From contig CAYSPS010000004.1 of the NCBI GenBank assembly GCA_964432975.1, forward strand, positions 1-47,620: a DNA stretch of 47,620 nucleotides, in the 5' to 3' direction. The translations under genes and the position numbers were made by a program. Below the pieces are notes generated by a model that saw nothing but the letters and a program-made list of their open reading frames with translations, was not told where the DNA came from and searched no databases. The DNA is from CAYSPS01 sp964432975. Lineage in GTDB: Bacteria; Babelota; Babeliae; Babelales; UBA12409. Below, piece after piece: positions 1 to 8,973 of the stretch (position 1 is the stretch's first letter; the number at the start of each line of letters is the position of its first letter).

Positions 1-683
1 ATAAGCTTTTGCACGCCAGGATCATCTGCACATACAATAGCTTTGCCATAAAATGGCGCATTGTGCACAAATTGCGTAAAAGTTGAAACAATGTCATCCA
101 AATCTGCATATACATCAAGATGTTCACGATCAATATTCGTAATAACAGCCAATGTTGCGGGCAAAAATGCCAATGAACGATCGCTTTCATCTACCTCAGC
201 AATCAGTACATCACTGGAACCATGCCAGGCATTTGTATCATAATTTTTACAGTGACCGCCAACAATACACGTTGGCTGCAAGCCCGCATAAGTAAAAATA
301 TGACTTATCAAGGCGCTGGTAGTTGTCTTTCCATGCGCGCCAGCAACACCAATACTCATCTTGCGTCGCATGAGTTCTGCTAACAGTTGTGCCCGCGAAA
401 TAATTGGAATTCCATGCTGCTGTGCACAAAGAATTTCTGGATGAGTCAATTTAATTGCAGCCGAATACACGAGAATATCAATCGATGGGTCTTTGCACGC
501 AGAACCGAAATGGCCAGCACCGATCACGCATCCACATTTTTGCAGCAACAATATGCTGTGCTGATCAAGATCTGCATCACACCCAGAAATGGTATACCCT
601 TGTTGTTTTAGCACTAATGCAAGACCACTCATGCCTATACCGCCGATTCCCATAAAATGAATGTGTGTTTTTTTGCGGTACAT
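1..683 (-). CDS. murC: UDP-N-acetylmuramate--L-alanine ligase, N-terminal part (runs off window)
   Basis: Cytoplasmic Mur ligase that adds L-alanine to UDP-MurNAc, using ATP, in peptidoglycan synthesis. The reading frame starts at the ATG complementary to 681-683 and stays open to the window edge, giving about 227 codons of a protein normally near 450-480. The N terminus reads MYRKKTHIHFMGIGGIGMSG, the Rossmann-like UDP-binding motif of MurC. A P-loop GAHGKTTTS follows near residue 115, and then EVDESDRSF and TNIDREHLD, which are hallmarks of the central ATPase domain. The C-terminal domain is outside the window. It lies about 20 bases downstream of the MerR-type gene on the same strand, so the two may be co-transcribed. 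The identification is secure; the gene is incomplete only because the window ends. Confidence 0.95.
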   Translation of the reverse strand, partial: MYRKKTHIHFMGIGGIGMSGLALVLKQQGYTISGCDADLDQHSILLLQKCGCVIGAGHFGSACKDPSIDILVYSAAIKLTHPEILCAQQHGIPIISRAQLLAELMRRKMSIGVAGAHGKTTTSALISHIFTYAGLQPTCIVGGHCKNYDTNAWHGSSDVLIAEVDESDRSLAFLPATLAVITNIDREHLDVYADLDDIVSTFTQFVHNAPFYGKAIVCADDPGVQKL

Positions 684-704
684 GCAAAGACCCTAAAATC
701 AACT

Positions 705-1067
705 TTATTTCAAACGAGAACGAAGCTGTGAAAGTTCTTTACGCATTTGTTGAAGCTTCACGCGCAATTGCTCGACTTCGTTAGGCTGCGAGGTCATTGT
801 TGTCTTGTATGAGCCAAGCATCATATCTTGCTTTTTAGGCTGCTTTAACACGCGTTTAGCACCTTCGATCGTGTATTTTTGTTCATAAAGCAGATCTTTG
901 ATCTTGCTAAACATCTGCAAGTCTTTAAGCGAATAAAAACGCTGACCACCGCGCGAACGTGTTGAGCGCAGTCGAAACTCTTTTTCCCAAAAACGAATAA
1001 CGAAGCGCTCGACACCAACTTTTCTTGCAAGCGCACCGATACGAAACTGGGCAGGTTGCATTCTCAT
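705..1067 (-). CDS. MerR-family (MlrA-like) transcriptional regulator
   Basis: A 120-residue DNA-binding protein. Residues about 8-75 form a winged helix-turn-helix of MerR type: FRIGALARKVGVERFVIRFW is recognition-helix-like, followed by the wing motif RSRGGQRFYS and a helix with KDLLYEQKYTIEGAKRVL. After a short linker, residues 95-120 look like a coiled coil (VEQLRVKLQQMRKELSQLRS), the usual MerR dimerisation helix. There is no metal- or ligand-binding C-terminal domain, so the effector is unknown. It resembles the short stand-alone MerR proteins found near translation or cell-wall genes in many phyla. An AAGGAAGAGG Shine-Dalgarno lies just upstream; the ATG at 1067 or the one six bases further in could start it. 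It is followed at once by murC. Family assignment is good; targets are unknown. Confidence 0.85.
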   Translation of the reverse strand: MRMQPAQFRIGALARKVGVERFVIRFWEKEFRLRSTRSRGGQRFYSLKDLQMFSKIKDLLYEQKYTIEGAKRVLKQPKKQDMMLGSYKTTMTSQPNEVEQLRVKLQQMRKELSQLRSRLK

Positions 1068-1225
1068 AAGCCTCTTCCTTTTTGTAAAGATTATGAGTCA
1101 CTTAGAGTTTTATAGTATAACATTGCAAAAAAAAAGCCAGCACTATTTGTACCGACTTTTAAGAATTAAAACTTCAACATATTTTAACCTAAAAAATTTT
1201 TTTCCCAAAAAGGTCTTTTATAAAA

Positions 1226-1254
1226 TTGGAGCATCATCGTTTCTATGCTATATT
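1226..1254 (+). promoter_or_regulatory. Putative sigma-70 promoter for yidC-recR-pepP
   Basis: A TTGGAG -35 box at 1226-1231 and a TATATT -10 box at 1249-1254 are separated by exactly 17 bases, about 50 bases before the yidC start. The divergent MerR-type gene begins 160 bases upstream, so this is the only space for an operon promoter. Confidence 0.5.
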
Positions 1255-1305
1255 GGTAAAAACGGTAGGTTTTTACTCAAAAAATCCAATTTTTAGGGCT
1301 ACTCA

Positions 1306-2856
1306 ATGATGAATTTTAAAGAACTTATTGTTCCCTTTGTACTCGCTGTACTGGTAACCGTGGGCATAAATTATTATTTCCGCAAAACGGAAGCCCCAAA
1401 AAAAGGAACTACAGTGCCAGGACAAATGTATGAAATTACGCACGATCCTGCAGCAGTTGCACCACTCACCTGGAGCATCAATTGCGACCAAGAACCGAGC
1501 AAAGAACCAACCCTCACGCGCGTAGAAACCGATTATGCAATTATAACATTTTCAACCGCTGGTGCCGCAATTGATAAACTTGAATTTAAACATCAAAAAG
1601 AACTGCTGACCTCATTGCAAGCGCGTAGCCTGCAAGATAAAGCTTTGATGCTGGCATTTGATGAAAAAACACCATGCAATTTTACGCTCGTAAGCAACAC
1701 TGAATCAGATAAATCCATTACGCTCTGCTATCAGCACGAACTTGAACACGGCGGACGTCTGACCAAAACATTCATTATCGACAAAAAACTACCAACAGTT
1801 GAATTGCTTATCGATCTCAACATTCCTCAACCAATTTCCCATCTTAAAAAATTGCGTATTTTTTATCCGGCGCCACTAATTTCTGACTCAAAACCAACCG
1901 ATGTGCACGCTTTTGTCAATGATGCGCTTAATGAAAACGCGCTCAAAATTTACAAGACAATTCCAGAAATAACACACAAAACGTGGCTCAACCTCACCAT
2001 TTCTGGTATTACCGATCGCTTTTTTGTACATGCGCTCATTCGTGATCCAGAACACTTCACATACCGTTGCGCATTTAGTGAACCAGAAGAAGGCAAAGAA
2101 CTCATTGCCCAGCTTGAGAGTAATCCAATTACCTCAAGTACACGTTGGTCACTCACGTTTTACTTTGGACCGAAACAAATGTCATCCATTCAACGTGTAG
2201 ACCAACGTTTAGAACATTTGTATGAATATGGCATTTGGGCACCATTTTCAAAGGGAATTTTAATCGTTCTCAACTTCTTGGACGATTATTTGCACAACTA
2301 TGGTTTGGCAATTCTTGCTCTTGCATTACTTATCAAACTACTCCTGCTGCCATTAAGCGTACGTGGCGAACGCAACATGGCCAAACAAGCAGCCAAACAA
2401 GCAGAGCTTTCACGCAAATTGCAACATCTTCAAAATAAATTCCGTGATGACCCAGAGCGTCTTCGTCAAGAAAAAGAGGCACTTATTCGCCAACAGGGCT
2501 TGGGGGGAATTTTGGGCGGAGGATGTTTGCCAGTTCTTTTACAAATGCCCATATTTTTTGCGCTCCAAAGACTGTTTAGCTCGTCGATTGAACTTTATCA
2601 CGCACCATTTTTGTGGATTAAAGATTTGTCATCACCAGATCGATTCTATATTTTGCCAGCACTCATGGTGGTTTCGATCATCATACAATCGCAAGCAAAC
2701 GCCAAACAAATTAAGCAACAATTCATGACTATCGGTATCGCACTCTTTTTTGGTGCAGCAAGCATTGGACTCCCCGCCGGCGTTATTTTATACATTGCCG
2801 CAAGCATGTTCTTAGGAACATTGCAAACGCGCATTTTTAGACCTACAACGGTTTAA
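1306..2856 (+). CDS. yidC: Membrane protein insertase YidC (Oxa1 family)
   Basis: A 516-residue inner-membrane insertase and chaperone for proteins delivered by SecYEG or on their own. The N-terminal transmembrane helix is at residues about 8-25, followed by a large periplasmic domain (about 60-300, the YidC_periplas fold of Gram-negative YidC). The conserved 60KD_IMP domain runs from about 325 to the end. That domain shows several hydrophobic helices, a basic cytoplasmic loop (VRGERNMAKQAAKQAELSRK), and the GGCLPVLLQMPIFFALQRLF helix typical of the family. Length and domain order match Gram-negative YidC. The usual neighbours rpmH and rnpA are absent; recR follows after 6 bases. Two ATGs sit side by side at 1306 and 1309. 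A promoter-like sequence lies at 1226-1254. Confidence 0.95.
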   Translation: MMNFKELIVPFVLAVLVTVGINYYFRKTEAPKKGTTVPGQMYEITHDPAAVAPLTWSINCDQEPSKEPTLTRVETDYAIITFSTAGAAIDKLEFKHQKELLTSLQARSLQDKALMLAFDEKTPCNFTLVSNTESDKSITLCYQHELEHGGRLTKTFIIDKKLPTVELLIDLNIPQPISHLKKLRIFYPAPLISDSKPTDVHAFVNDALNENALKIYKTIPEITHKTWLNLTISGITDRFFVHALIRDPEHFTYRCAFSEPEEGKELIAQLESNPITSSTRWSLTFYFGPKQMSSIQRVDQRLEHLYEYGIWAPFSKGILIVLNFLDDYLHNYGLAILALALLIKLLLLPLSVRGERNMAKQAAKQAELSRKLQHLQNKFRDDPERLRQEKEALIRQQGLGGILGGGCLPVLLQMPIFFALQRLFSSSIELYHAPFLWIKDLSSPDRFYILPALMVVSIIIQSQANAKQIKQQFMTIGIALFFGAASIGLPAGVILYIAASMFLGTLQTRIFRPTTV

Positions 2857-2862
2857 TGCTGT

Positions 2863-3468
2863 ATGAACATTGTTGAACAGCTGCCAACACTGAATAATCT
2901 GCTCAAACACTTGCAACGTGTACCATATTTGGCGTCAAAAAATGTGTATCGCGTCGCGACGCATTTTTTGCACATGAATCGCGGACAACTCGAGCAATTT
3001 TGCGCACACTTGCTTGCCACCCATGAGCAATTAACAAAATGTCCAACATGTTGCTGGTGGCAAGAAAAAAATGGCACTTGTTTATTTTGCTCGTCAAATA
3101 AACGTGATAAAAAAATTATTTGCATCGTTGAATCGTGGCATGACGTGCTGGCAATTGAACGTGCCGGTGCTTTTCAAGGAGTTTATCATGTATTAGGTGG
3201 TCTGCTCAATCCCCTTGAAGGAATCGGACCCCAACAATTAAGTATTAATGCACTTATTACACGCATTGAATTAGGCGTGCAAGAAATTATCTTTGCTTTT
3301 AATCAAACTCCTGAAGGAGATGCAACAGCAGCATATATTGCCACCAAACTTGCAAACTCACACGTCAAATGTTCATGCCTTGCGCAAGGAATTCCCGTTG
3401 GCGCATCGCTTGAGTTTACCGACCGGCTTACCATTTACAAAGCTTTAGCACAGCGCAATGAATTCTAA
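2863..3468 (+). CDS. recR: Recombination mediator RecR
   Basis: RecR acts with RecO (and RecF) to load RecA on gapped DNA. At 201 residues it has the usual length. An N-terminal helix-hairpin-helix region (NNLLKHLQRVPYLASKN) is followed by a four-cysteine zinc finger with Cys60, Cys63, Cys73 and Cys76, and a Toprim domain beginning IICIVESWHDVLAIE. The family signature LNPLEGIGPQQLSI follows, then a conserved C terminus (GIPVGASLEFTDRL). An extra cysteine (Cys64) directly follows the second ligand. No clear Shine-Dalgarno precedes the ATG, which lies 6 bases after the yidC stop, so translational coupling is likely. The 3' end overlaps pepP by 11 bases. Identification is firm. Confidence 0.95.
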   Translation: MNIVEQLPTLNNLLKHLQRVPYLASKNVYRVATHFLHMNRGQLEQFCAHLLATHEQLTKCPTCCWWQEKNGTCLFCSSNKRDKKIICIVESWHDVLAIERAGAFQGVYHVLGGLLNPLEGIGPQQLSINALITRIELGVQEIIFAFNQTPEGDATAAYIATKLANSHVKCSCLAQGIPVGASLEFTDRLTIYKALAQRNEF

Positions 3469-4696
3469 AAAAATTATCGCACAACGACGTGCACATCTCA
3501 TAAAAAACGTACAGGAACACTATAAAACTCATGATGGGATAATTCTCGTACTCGCCAATTTCGAAGCAGAATCAACGCCATATCGACAAGAATCAACATT
3601 TTTTTATTACACCGGAATTCAAGAACCTGCTAGTGCGCTCATGCTGAATTGTGCAACCGGTACAAGCACCCTTTTTGTTCCCCATACTGGCGAACGTCGC
3701 GCCGCATGGTTTGCTGATGCTGCACGCATCAACAAATCCTACGCGCATGAGTTTGATGTTGACGAAGTACGCGCATTGGGCGCAGAAATTCCGGGTCATA
3801 GTTTACCGTTATTACATGAACCAGGTGCACACACAAATTTAGCGCAAGAATTACAAGCTGCGCTTGTACATGATGTGCCAATTTTTACGTGCATGCCAAA
3901 AGTCGGCGCACGCTACAATCAACAAATCCTGTATATTCAGCAACTATGTGCACAGATACCAGGACTCACAAAACAATTTTTTGATATAAGCGCGCTTGTT
4001 GGGATGCAACGAGCAATCAAAGATGAAACCGAATTGAAAGAAATGCTGGGCGCTATCGGACTTACGCTCATCATACAAAACATCGTACAAGAGAACATCG
4101 ATAACTATTTATACGAATCACATATTCAAGCCGAGATTCGCCGTTTAATAGCGGCGGCAACTGCAGATTTGGCATTCGAACCTATCGTTGCAAGTGGCTC
4201 CAATTCCTGCATCATACATTATCAGCAAAGCGCGCGTAAGCTCGCGAAACAAGAGGTCATTATTGTTGATTGCGGCGCTCGGATTAATGGCTATTGCGCT
4301 GATATCACGCGAACATATGTTGTTGGCAAAAAATACACCAAACAACAACAGGAAATTTTTGATCTTGTTGCACAGGCACAACAATTTGTCGCAACGCATG
4401 CGCGACCAGGCATGTACCTCAACAATGCTGAAAAACCAGAAGCTTCACTTAATGATCTAATGAAGAACTTTTTCATACAACATGGCCACACGGATACCGT
4501 CAAACATGGTATCGGACATTTTGTGGGACTCGATGCGCACGATGTTGGTAATCCAACACTGCCATTACAGCCAGGTATGGTAATCACGATAGAGCCTGGC
4601 CTTTACTTACCCAACAAAAACTTTGGCATGCGCATTGAAGATGATTTTCTTATAACCGCAGATGGCGTTCAAAATTTAAGCGCGTATGCACAATAA
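3458..4696 (+). CDS. pepP: Xaa-Pro aminopeptidase (M24B)
   Basis: A 412-residue cytosolic metallopeptidase that removes an N-terminal residue preceding proline. The N-terminal half (about 1-165) is the creatinase/AMP_N-like domain, with YRQESTFFYYTGIQEP typical of PepP. The C-terminal pita-bread domain carries the five metal ligands: two aspartates in VDCGARINGYCADITRTY, the histidine in HGIGHFVGLDAHDVG, and glutamates in VITIEPGLY and MRIEDDFL. No signal peptide is visible. The ATG lies inside the last codons of recR in another frame, so translation is probably coupled. It is the last gene of the yidC-recR-pepP set and ends 11 bases from the convergent chagasin-like gene. Substrate range cannot be read from the sequence. 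Confidence 0.92.
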   Translation: MNSKKIIAQRRAHLIKNVQEHYKTHDGIILVLANFEAESTPYRQESTFFYYTGIQEPASALMLNCATGTSTLFVPHTGERRAAWFADAARINKSYAHEFDVDEVRALGAEIPGHSLPLLHEPGAHTNLAQELQAALVHDVPIFTCMPKVGARYNQQILYIQQLCAQIPGLTKQFFDISALVGMQRAIKDETELKEMLGAIGLTLIIQNIVQENIDNYLYESHIQAEIRRLIAAATADLAFEPIVASGSNSCIIHYQQSARKLAKQEVIIVDCGARINGYCADITRTYVVGKKYTKQQQEIFDLVAQAQQFVATHARPGMYLNNAEKPEASLNDLMKNFFIQHGHTDTVKHGIGHFVGLDAHDVGNPTLPLQPGMVITIEPGLYLPNKNFGMRIEDDFLITADGVQNLSAYAQ

Positions 4697-4707
4697 TTTT
4701 TAACTTT

Positions 4708-5169
4708 TCATGGCGCAACGGTTATATCAAGTTGTGCCGTGCGTGCAGGCTTGCTATCCCGTTCCCATGGACGCCGATAAAAGAAATGAAGCACACCAGA
4801 GCCTTGTTCCTCGGCTTTAAACATATAGATTTGGTACCCACCGCTACCAACAACGCCTTCTGAACTGAGCAATGGCCGATATACATCATTTTGCAAAGAA
4901 ACCAATCCCTTGCCAAACGCATCATCAATCGAATTGCTTGGCAACACATCCCATTCATAACCAGTCGTCTTATTGGCATTCAAGATGACAAATAACCTTT
5001 CACCCGGTTTTACGGTAACAGGTTTTTCGCCACCATCACCGAAATAAATAGCCCTTGGCGCATGTATGTTCGCTTGTGCAGGCCAAGACGGCATTGTTTG
5101 TACTGCAATATGTTCGGCAAACAACGCACTTACACTCGCAAAGAATAAGAAAAAAATAAGTTTTCTCAT
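4708..5169 (-). CDS. Exported chagasin-like cysteine protease inhibitor (MEROPS I42)
   Basis: A 153-residue exported protein. The signal peptide spans residues 1-18, with probable cleavage after ALFA. The three loops that insert into the active cleft of papain-like (C1) peptidases in the chagasin family are all visible in order: NKTTGYEW at 66-73 (family NPTTGY), the glycine-rich VVGSGGYQIYMF at 106-117 (family GxGG), and YRRPWE at 131-136 (family RPW). The spacing matches the immunoglobulin-like inhibitor fold. A strong Shine-Dalgarno (AAGGGG) precedes the ATG. It lies 115 bases downstream of argS on the same strand and converges with pepP. Inhibition of C1 peptidases is the known role of the family. 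That the target is a host lysosomal cathepsin is inference from the export signal and probable lifestyle. Confidence 0.85.
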   Translation of the reverse strand: MRKLIFFLFFASVSALFAEHIAVQTMPSWPAQANIHAPRAIYFGDGGEKPVTVKPGERLFVILNANKTTGYEWDVLPSNSIDDAFGKGLVSLQNDVYRPLLSSEGVVGSGGYQIYMFKAEEQGSGVLHFFYRRPWERDSKPARTAQLDITVAP

Positions 5170-5283
5170 AACATCCCCTTCAAATTTCCCTCTTTTTACG
5201 AGGATGCCATAAAATCATCTATAAAAGCAAGAAAATTTTAAAAAAGTAAATTTTTATTTCTTAATGATATGTTTTGGGAGAGA

Positions 5284-6928
5284 TTACATAACCTCGGGCT
5301 TACTGATGCCCATAAGATCAAACGTAATGCCAAGCGTTTGATGTACCGCCTGCAATACCAGCAGGCGAGCGCGACTCTGCTCTGGTTTGGCAGAATCAAG
5401 CACTTTTACCTTGCCATAATACGCATGTAATAACTGCGCAAGTTCAATGGCATAATATGTCAATTGATGAATGTGATACGTATGACACAATTGCTCAAGT
5501 AATTGTTTAAGCGCAACCATTTTACGCATCAAAATGCGCTCATGTACGCTCATGTACTGTGCATCCTGAGCGGTAACGTGTGCGAATATTTGTGCTTGCG
5601 CAGCTTTTTTCAAAATACTATTGATACGCACAAACGCATATTGTAAATAATATACTGGATTTTCTTCGGTCTTTTTGAGTGCTAAATCAACATCAAATTC
5701 AAGTTGCGCATCAGCCTTACGTTGCAAGTAAAAAAATCGCGCAACATCGGTACCAACCGTATCAATAATGTCCTGTAATTCAACTAAACGTCCCGCACGT
5801 TTTGACATACGCACTTGTTGGCCACCTTCTTTAATGCTCACGAGCTGATACAAAATAACATCAATTGGTTGCTTCAGCCCAAGCGCAGTACGAAGCGCCT
5901 GTAAACGTTCAACATATCCATGATGATCCTGTCCGAGAACAAAAATTAAATGATCCGCCGATCGAGCGACCTTGTCGCGCATGTATGCAATATCAGGCGC
6001 CACGTAGGTCCATTCGCCAGTTGATTTGCGAATAACGCGANNNNNNNNNNCCAAAGTGCGTTGCTTTAAACCACAACGCGCCATCTTGTTCATACACATA
6101 ACCAGCGGCAGTCAAATAATCAATCGCCTGTTGAATTCTTCCCTGCTCATGCAATGTTTTTTCAGAAAACCATACGTCAAAATGAATACCATAATCAGAT
6201 GACGTTTTTTCTTGTTGCTCACGTAACGTATCTTTTGCATAATCAGCAAAAAAAATGTCGGGCTTTTGCAACAATTTTTTACCATACTCTTTTACACAAA
6301 CAGCGGCCAACTCAACAAGATACTCGCCTTGATACCCCTCTTGGGGAAGAACCGCAGATTGCCCCAGTTGTTGCAAGCACCGCGCCTTAAATGAGGCACC
6401 GAGTAATGCAATTTGATTGCCAGCATCGTTAACGTAAAATTCTTTAGTCACCCGATGTCCAACAAACCGCAACACGTTGCCAACAACATCGCCAATGATG
6501 CCACCCCGTCCATGGCCAACATGAAGCGGCCCGGTTGGGTTAGCGCTAACAAATTCAACGTTATAATGTTTTACGTCGAGATTGGTGGGTTTAAAAAATT
6601 TTTCATGCTCATCCGTAAGTTCTTGCAATAACTTGACGTACATGCTCTCATTAAAGAAAAAATTTAAAAATCCAGGCCCAGCAATTTCAATGCGCTCAAG
6701 TGCTTCATGTTTAAACGATTGCGCAATTTTTTGCGCGATTACCCGTGGACTTTCTTGCACACGCTTTGCAAGCAATAACGCAACATTGCAACTACAATCA
6801 CCGAACTGCTGCCGCTGCTCATCAACATTAAGCATTGCCTCAAAACCTGGCAAATCATCTTGAGTAACAGAAAATTGCTCGTTTACCTGTGCACGCAATG
6901 CGCTCACAAACGTATCATATCTATTCAT
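5284..6928 (-). CDS. argS: Arginyl-tRNA synthetase (interrupted by a 10-N gap)
   Basis: Class I synthetase that charges tRNA-Arg. The N-terminal ~295 residues carry the Arg-tRNA_synt_N domain and the HIGH-type motif in ANPTGPLHVGHGRGG. The C-terminal part carries the KMSKS-type motif as VRMSKRAG and the anticodon-binding DALR domain. The two halves lie in different frames on either side of the N run at 6041-6050. The break falls inside the conserved stretch that reads ALWFKATHFG before the gap and RVIRKSTGEW after it. Codon phasing on both sides shows the true gap must be a multiple of three, probably about 12 bases. The gene is therefore intact in reality and only the N count is wrong. The start was set at MNRYDTF (6928), where similarity to the family begins; an ATG four codons upstream is possible. 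Confidence 0.93.
6041..6050. other. Assembly gap (10 N) inside argS
   Basis: Ten N bases interrupt argS. The flanking codons require a gap length divisible by three, so ten is a placeholder and not a measured length. Confidence 0.97.
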
Positions 6929-7037
6929 AAAATGTCTCATTTACGATGTAATTTAATTTTCAGTTTAATGCAAAGCGCGTCATATGTCTTGGGCTTGAGA
7001 CATGATCAAAAATACCACATTGTTCACAACCTATATA

Positions 7038-7068
7038 AGAAAGCCAGAAACGTGTTTTCTGGCTTTCT
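7038..7068 (-). terminator. Perfect 13-bp hairpin downstream of the arsenite methyltransferase gene
   Basis: A perfect 13-bp stem (AGAAAGCCAGAAA and its complement) with a 5-base loop lies between the end of the methyltransferase gene and the start of argS. Neither side has a long T tract, so termination by this hairpin alone is uncertain; it may also protect the 3' end of the transcript. Confidence 0.55.
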
Positions 7069-7096
7069 ATAGTTCAATTTATACTAAAAAGAAGTT

Positions 7097-7987
7097 TTAT
7101 CGTTTTGTAGCGACATATTTTAAGCTAGCAATTGGTAACGATTCATTACCAAACCACTTTTTGCAAATGCCTACATCCTCACCGACAATTTGAACGGCAA
7201 AGCCAACCGATTCAAGCATGCGAATACATTCGGTTTTTGGCAGTGCACCGGCAACACAAGCACACAGCAATTTCTTGTCTCTCTTTTGCGCTTCGGTTAA
7301 GTCACCCAAAAGCACTACATCAGAAACATACATTTTGCCACCTGGTTTGAGTACGCGCCAGGCTTCTTTGAATACGTTGAGCTTGTTCGTCGCCAAATTA
7401 ATAACGCAATTACTCATTACAACATCGACTGAAGCCGAACGAACCGGCAACTTTTCAATATCGCCACGGCGAAATTCTACATTTGCAAAATGATATTTTT
7501 GTGCGTTTTCGCGAGCTTTTGCAAGCATTTCAGGCGTCATATCAACGCCAATAACTCTACCAGTTGGACCAACTTTTTTGGCAGCCAAAAAACAATCCAT
7601 ACCAGCACCCGAGCCAAGATCTAGCACCACTGATCCAGATTTTATTTCACCCAATGTAATTGGGTTGCCACATCCAAGCCCCAGATTTGCTTCTGGCACA
7701 TTTTGCAACTCTTCAAGCGAGTATCCGATATACTTTGACAAATCGGTGCCACCACCACAACAACCACCGCCCACACAGCTGCATGAATCACCAGTTTTTG
7801 CAACTTGTCCATATGCTTGGGCAATCACCTCTTTTTGCGCATCGCCGGTTGACTTTTGCACTGGTGCATTCACGACTTGTTTGCCACAGCAGCCAGTAGC
7901 ACACGAGCAGCCTCGACAACCTGTCACTTCGCTATGATTTCCTGTAACGACCAGACAACAGCAACCAAGAAAAATAACACGTTTCAT
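7097..7987 (-). CDS. arsM: Arsenite S-adenosylmethionine methyltransferase with an added N-terminal signal and Cys-rich segment
   Basis: The 296-residue product matches ArsM, which methylates As(III) with SAM. From about residue 55 the family pattern is clear: SCSCVGGGCCGGG, the signature YIGYSLEELQNVPEANLGLG followed by CGNP, and the SAM-binding VVLDLGSGAGMDCFLAA. MSNCVINLA and LLCACVAGA match the positions of conserved arsenic-binding cysteines. Residues 1-50 are not part of usual ArsM. They begin with a hydrophobic, signal-like segment (MKRVIFLGCCCLVV) and a cysteine cluster; twelve cysteines fall within the first 77 residues. A strong GGAGGAG Shine-Dalgarno sits just before this ATG, so the extension is probably translated. 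No arsR or arsB lies nearby. Export, or membrane anchoring through a lipobox-like VTGC, is inference. The enzymatic family is secure; substrate is by homology. Confidence 0.85.
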   Translation of the reverse strand: MKRVIFLGCCCLVVTGNHSEVTGCRGCSCATGCCGKQVVNAPVQKSTGDAQKEVIAQAYGQVAKTGDSCSCVGGGCCGGGTDLSKYIGYSLEELQNVPEANLGLGCGNPITLGEIKSGSVVLDLGSGAGMDCFLAAKKVGPTGRVIGVDMTPEMLAKARENAQKYHFANVEFRRGDIEKLPVRSASVDVVMSNCVINLATNKLNVFKEAWRVLKPGGKMYVSDVVLLGDLTEAQKRDKKLLCACVAGALPKTECIRMLESVGFAVQIVGEDVGICKKWFGNESLPIASLKYVATKR

Positions 7988-8109
7988 AAAGAACTCCTCC
8001 GGTTAAAAATAAAACGTTTTTTCCTTAAATTGATTATATTTTCATGATTGATAGAATTAATATTCATGATACATCAAATCGAAAAATTTATCAACTTGTA
8101 AAGTTACAT

Positions 8110-8412
8110 ATGACACGTTACATCAAACAAACAATACATTTTTTTTGTGCACTGGTATTTTTTAACTTGAACACACGACTTTATTCAATGCAAATATTTA
8201 CCGACACGTACAAAAACGAGTACATACTCGCCTATAAACAAGCATGTACCATACCCAAAAGTGCTCTGCGATTTCTCTTTGAGCGGCAGTTTGCCGACAA
8301 CCTTGAACCAGAAATTTTACAAGCGCGTTTAACCGCGATTATGGATGTTCTTGACGGCCAACCAAATCAATTTATACCACTTGCACCGCGCAATATTATA
8401 TCTTGCCGTTGA
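8110..8412 (+). CDS. Small exported protein of unknown function
   Basis: A 100-residue protein whose N terminus (MTRYIKQTIHFFCALVFFNL) has a basic start and a hydrophobic core, and looks like a signal peptide cleaved near residue 26. The mature part is short and largely helical, with no family I recognise. The start was set at 8110 because an upstream ATG at 8044 would place a charged 22-residue stretch before the signal. It stands alone, tail to tail with the small exported gene at 8418, in a stretch of accessory character just before an insertion sequence. It could be a truncated member of a larger family. Confidence 0.5.
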   Translation: MTRYIKQTIHFFCALVFFNLNTRLYSMQIFTDTYKNEYILAYKQACTIPKSALRFLFERQFADNLEPEILQARLTAIMDVLDGQPNQFIPLAPRNIISCR

Positions 8413-8417
8413 GACAC

Positions 8418-8803
8418 CTAACGCTTATCAACCGCTTGTTTGAGCACCTGAAGAAGCTCTTTCATGCTTTTGCCGGCGTCCTCGAGCAGTTTTTCTTTCG
8501 CGACCCGCCGCCCATCACGCGCAAGGCACCTCGCCTGAAAAACATAATATTGAGCAACAATTTCTGGTGGTGTCAAATTTAGCACCGATGGATGACATCG
8601 CATCTGATCTTTTATCCATTTATACAACTTACCCAAAGAATCATCAATTTTTTCTACATCAAGAGGAGCATTNNNNNNNNNNCCCAATACATACTCAGCG
8701 GCACCCCGCCATCAATACTAGGTAATGGATCATGCATGCCAAATATCGAAACTGCACATAAGGTCACCACGAGGATACAAAAACCAAAAAGCTCTTTTAT
8801 CAT
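8418..8803 (-). CDS. Small exported protein, interrupted by a 10-N gap
   Basis: The N-terminal part begins MIKELFGFCILVVTLCAVSI, a clear signal peptide, preceded by a strong Shine-Dalgarno (GGGAGGATCGT then ATG). After the N run at 8683-8692 the frame resumes in another register with NAPLDVEKIDDSLGKLYKWI and an alpha-helical, charged C terminus ending in AVDKR. Phasing of both sides shows the true gap is 3k+2 bases (8 or 11, for example), so this is one gene of roughly 127-130 codons. No known domain was recognised. The function is unknown; it is likely periplasmic or secreted. The IS3 element begins about 70 bases upstream of its start and may have displaced its promoter. Confidence 0.6.
8683..8692. 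other. Assembly gap (10 N) inside a small exported gene
   Basis: Ten N bases split the small exported gene at 8418-8803. Codon phase on each side requires a gap of 3k+2 bases, so ten is not the real length. Confidence 0.95.
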
Positions 8804-8973
8804 ACGATCCTCCCAACTTTTTAACATTTTAAACAACCCCGTAATGAGAAGTTGTCTCAAATTATTCAGTTACAGTATAATGACCCCCGAAATCCAGACA
8901 GGTATACTTAGGAGAGTTGTGAAGTTGGTTAGACAAAATTGATATCGTATAAAGCAAAAGAAACGAAGAATAT

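Noticed and set aside
1093..1296. A 67-codon open frame upstream of yidC
   Set aside because: It contains the predicted yidC promoter, has poly-Lys/Phe composition of AT-rich spacer and no Shine-Dalgarno.
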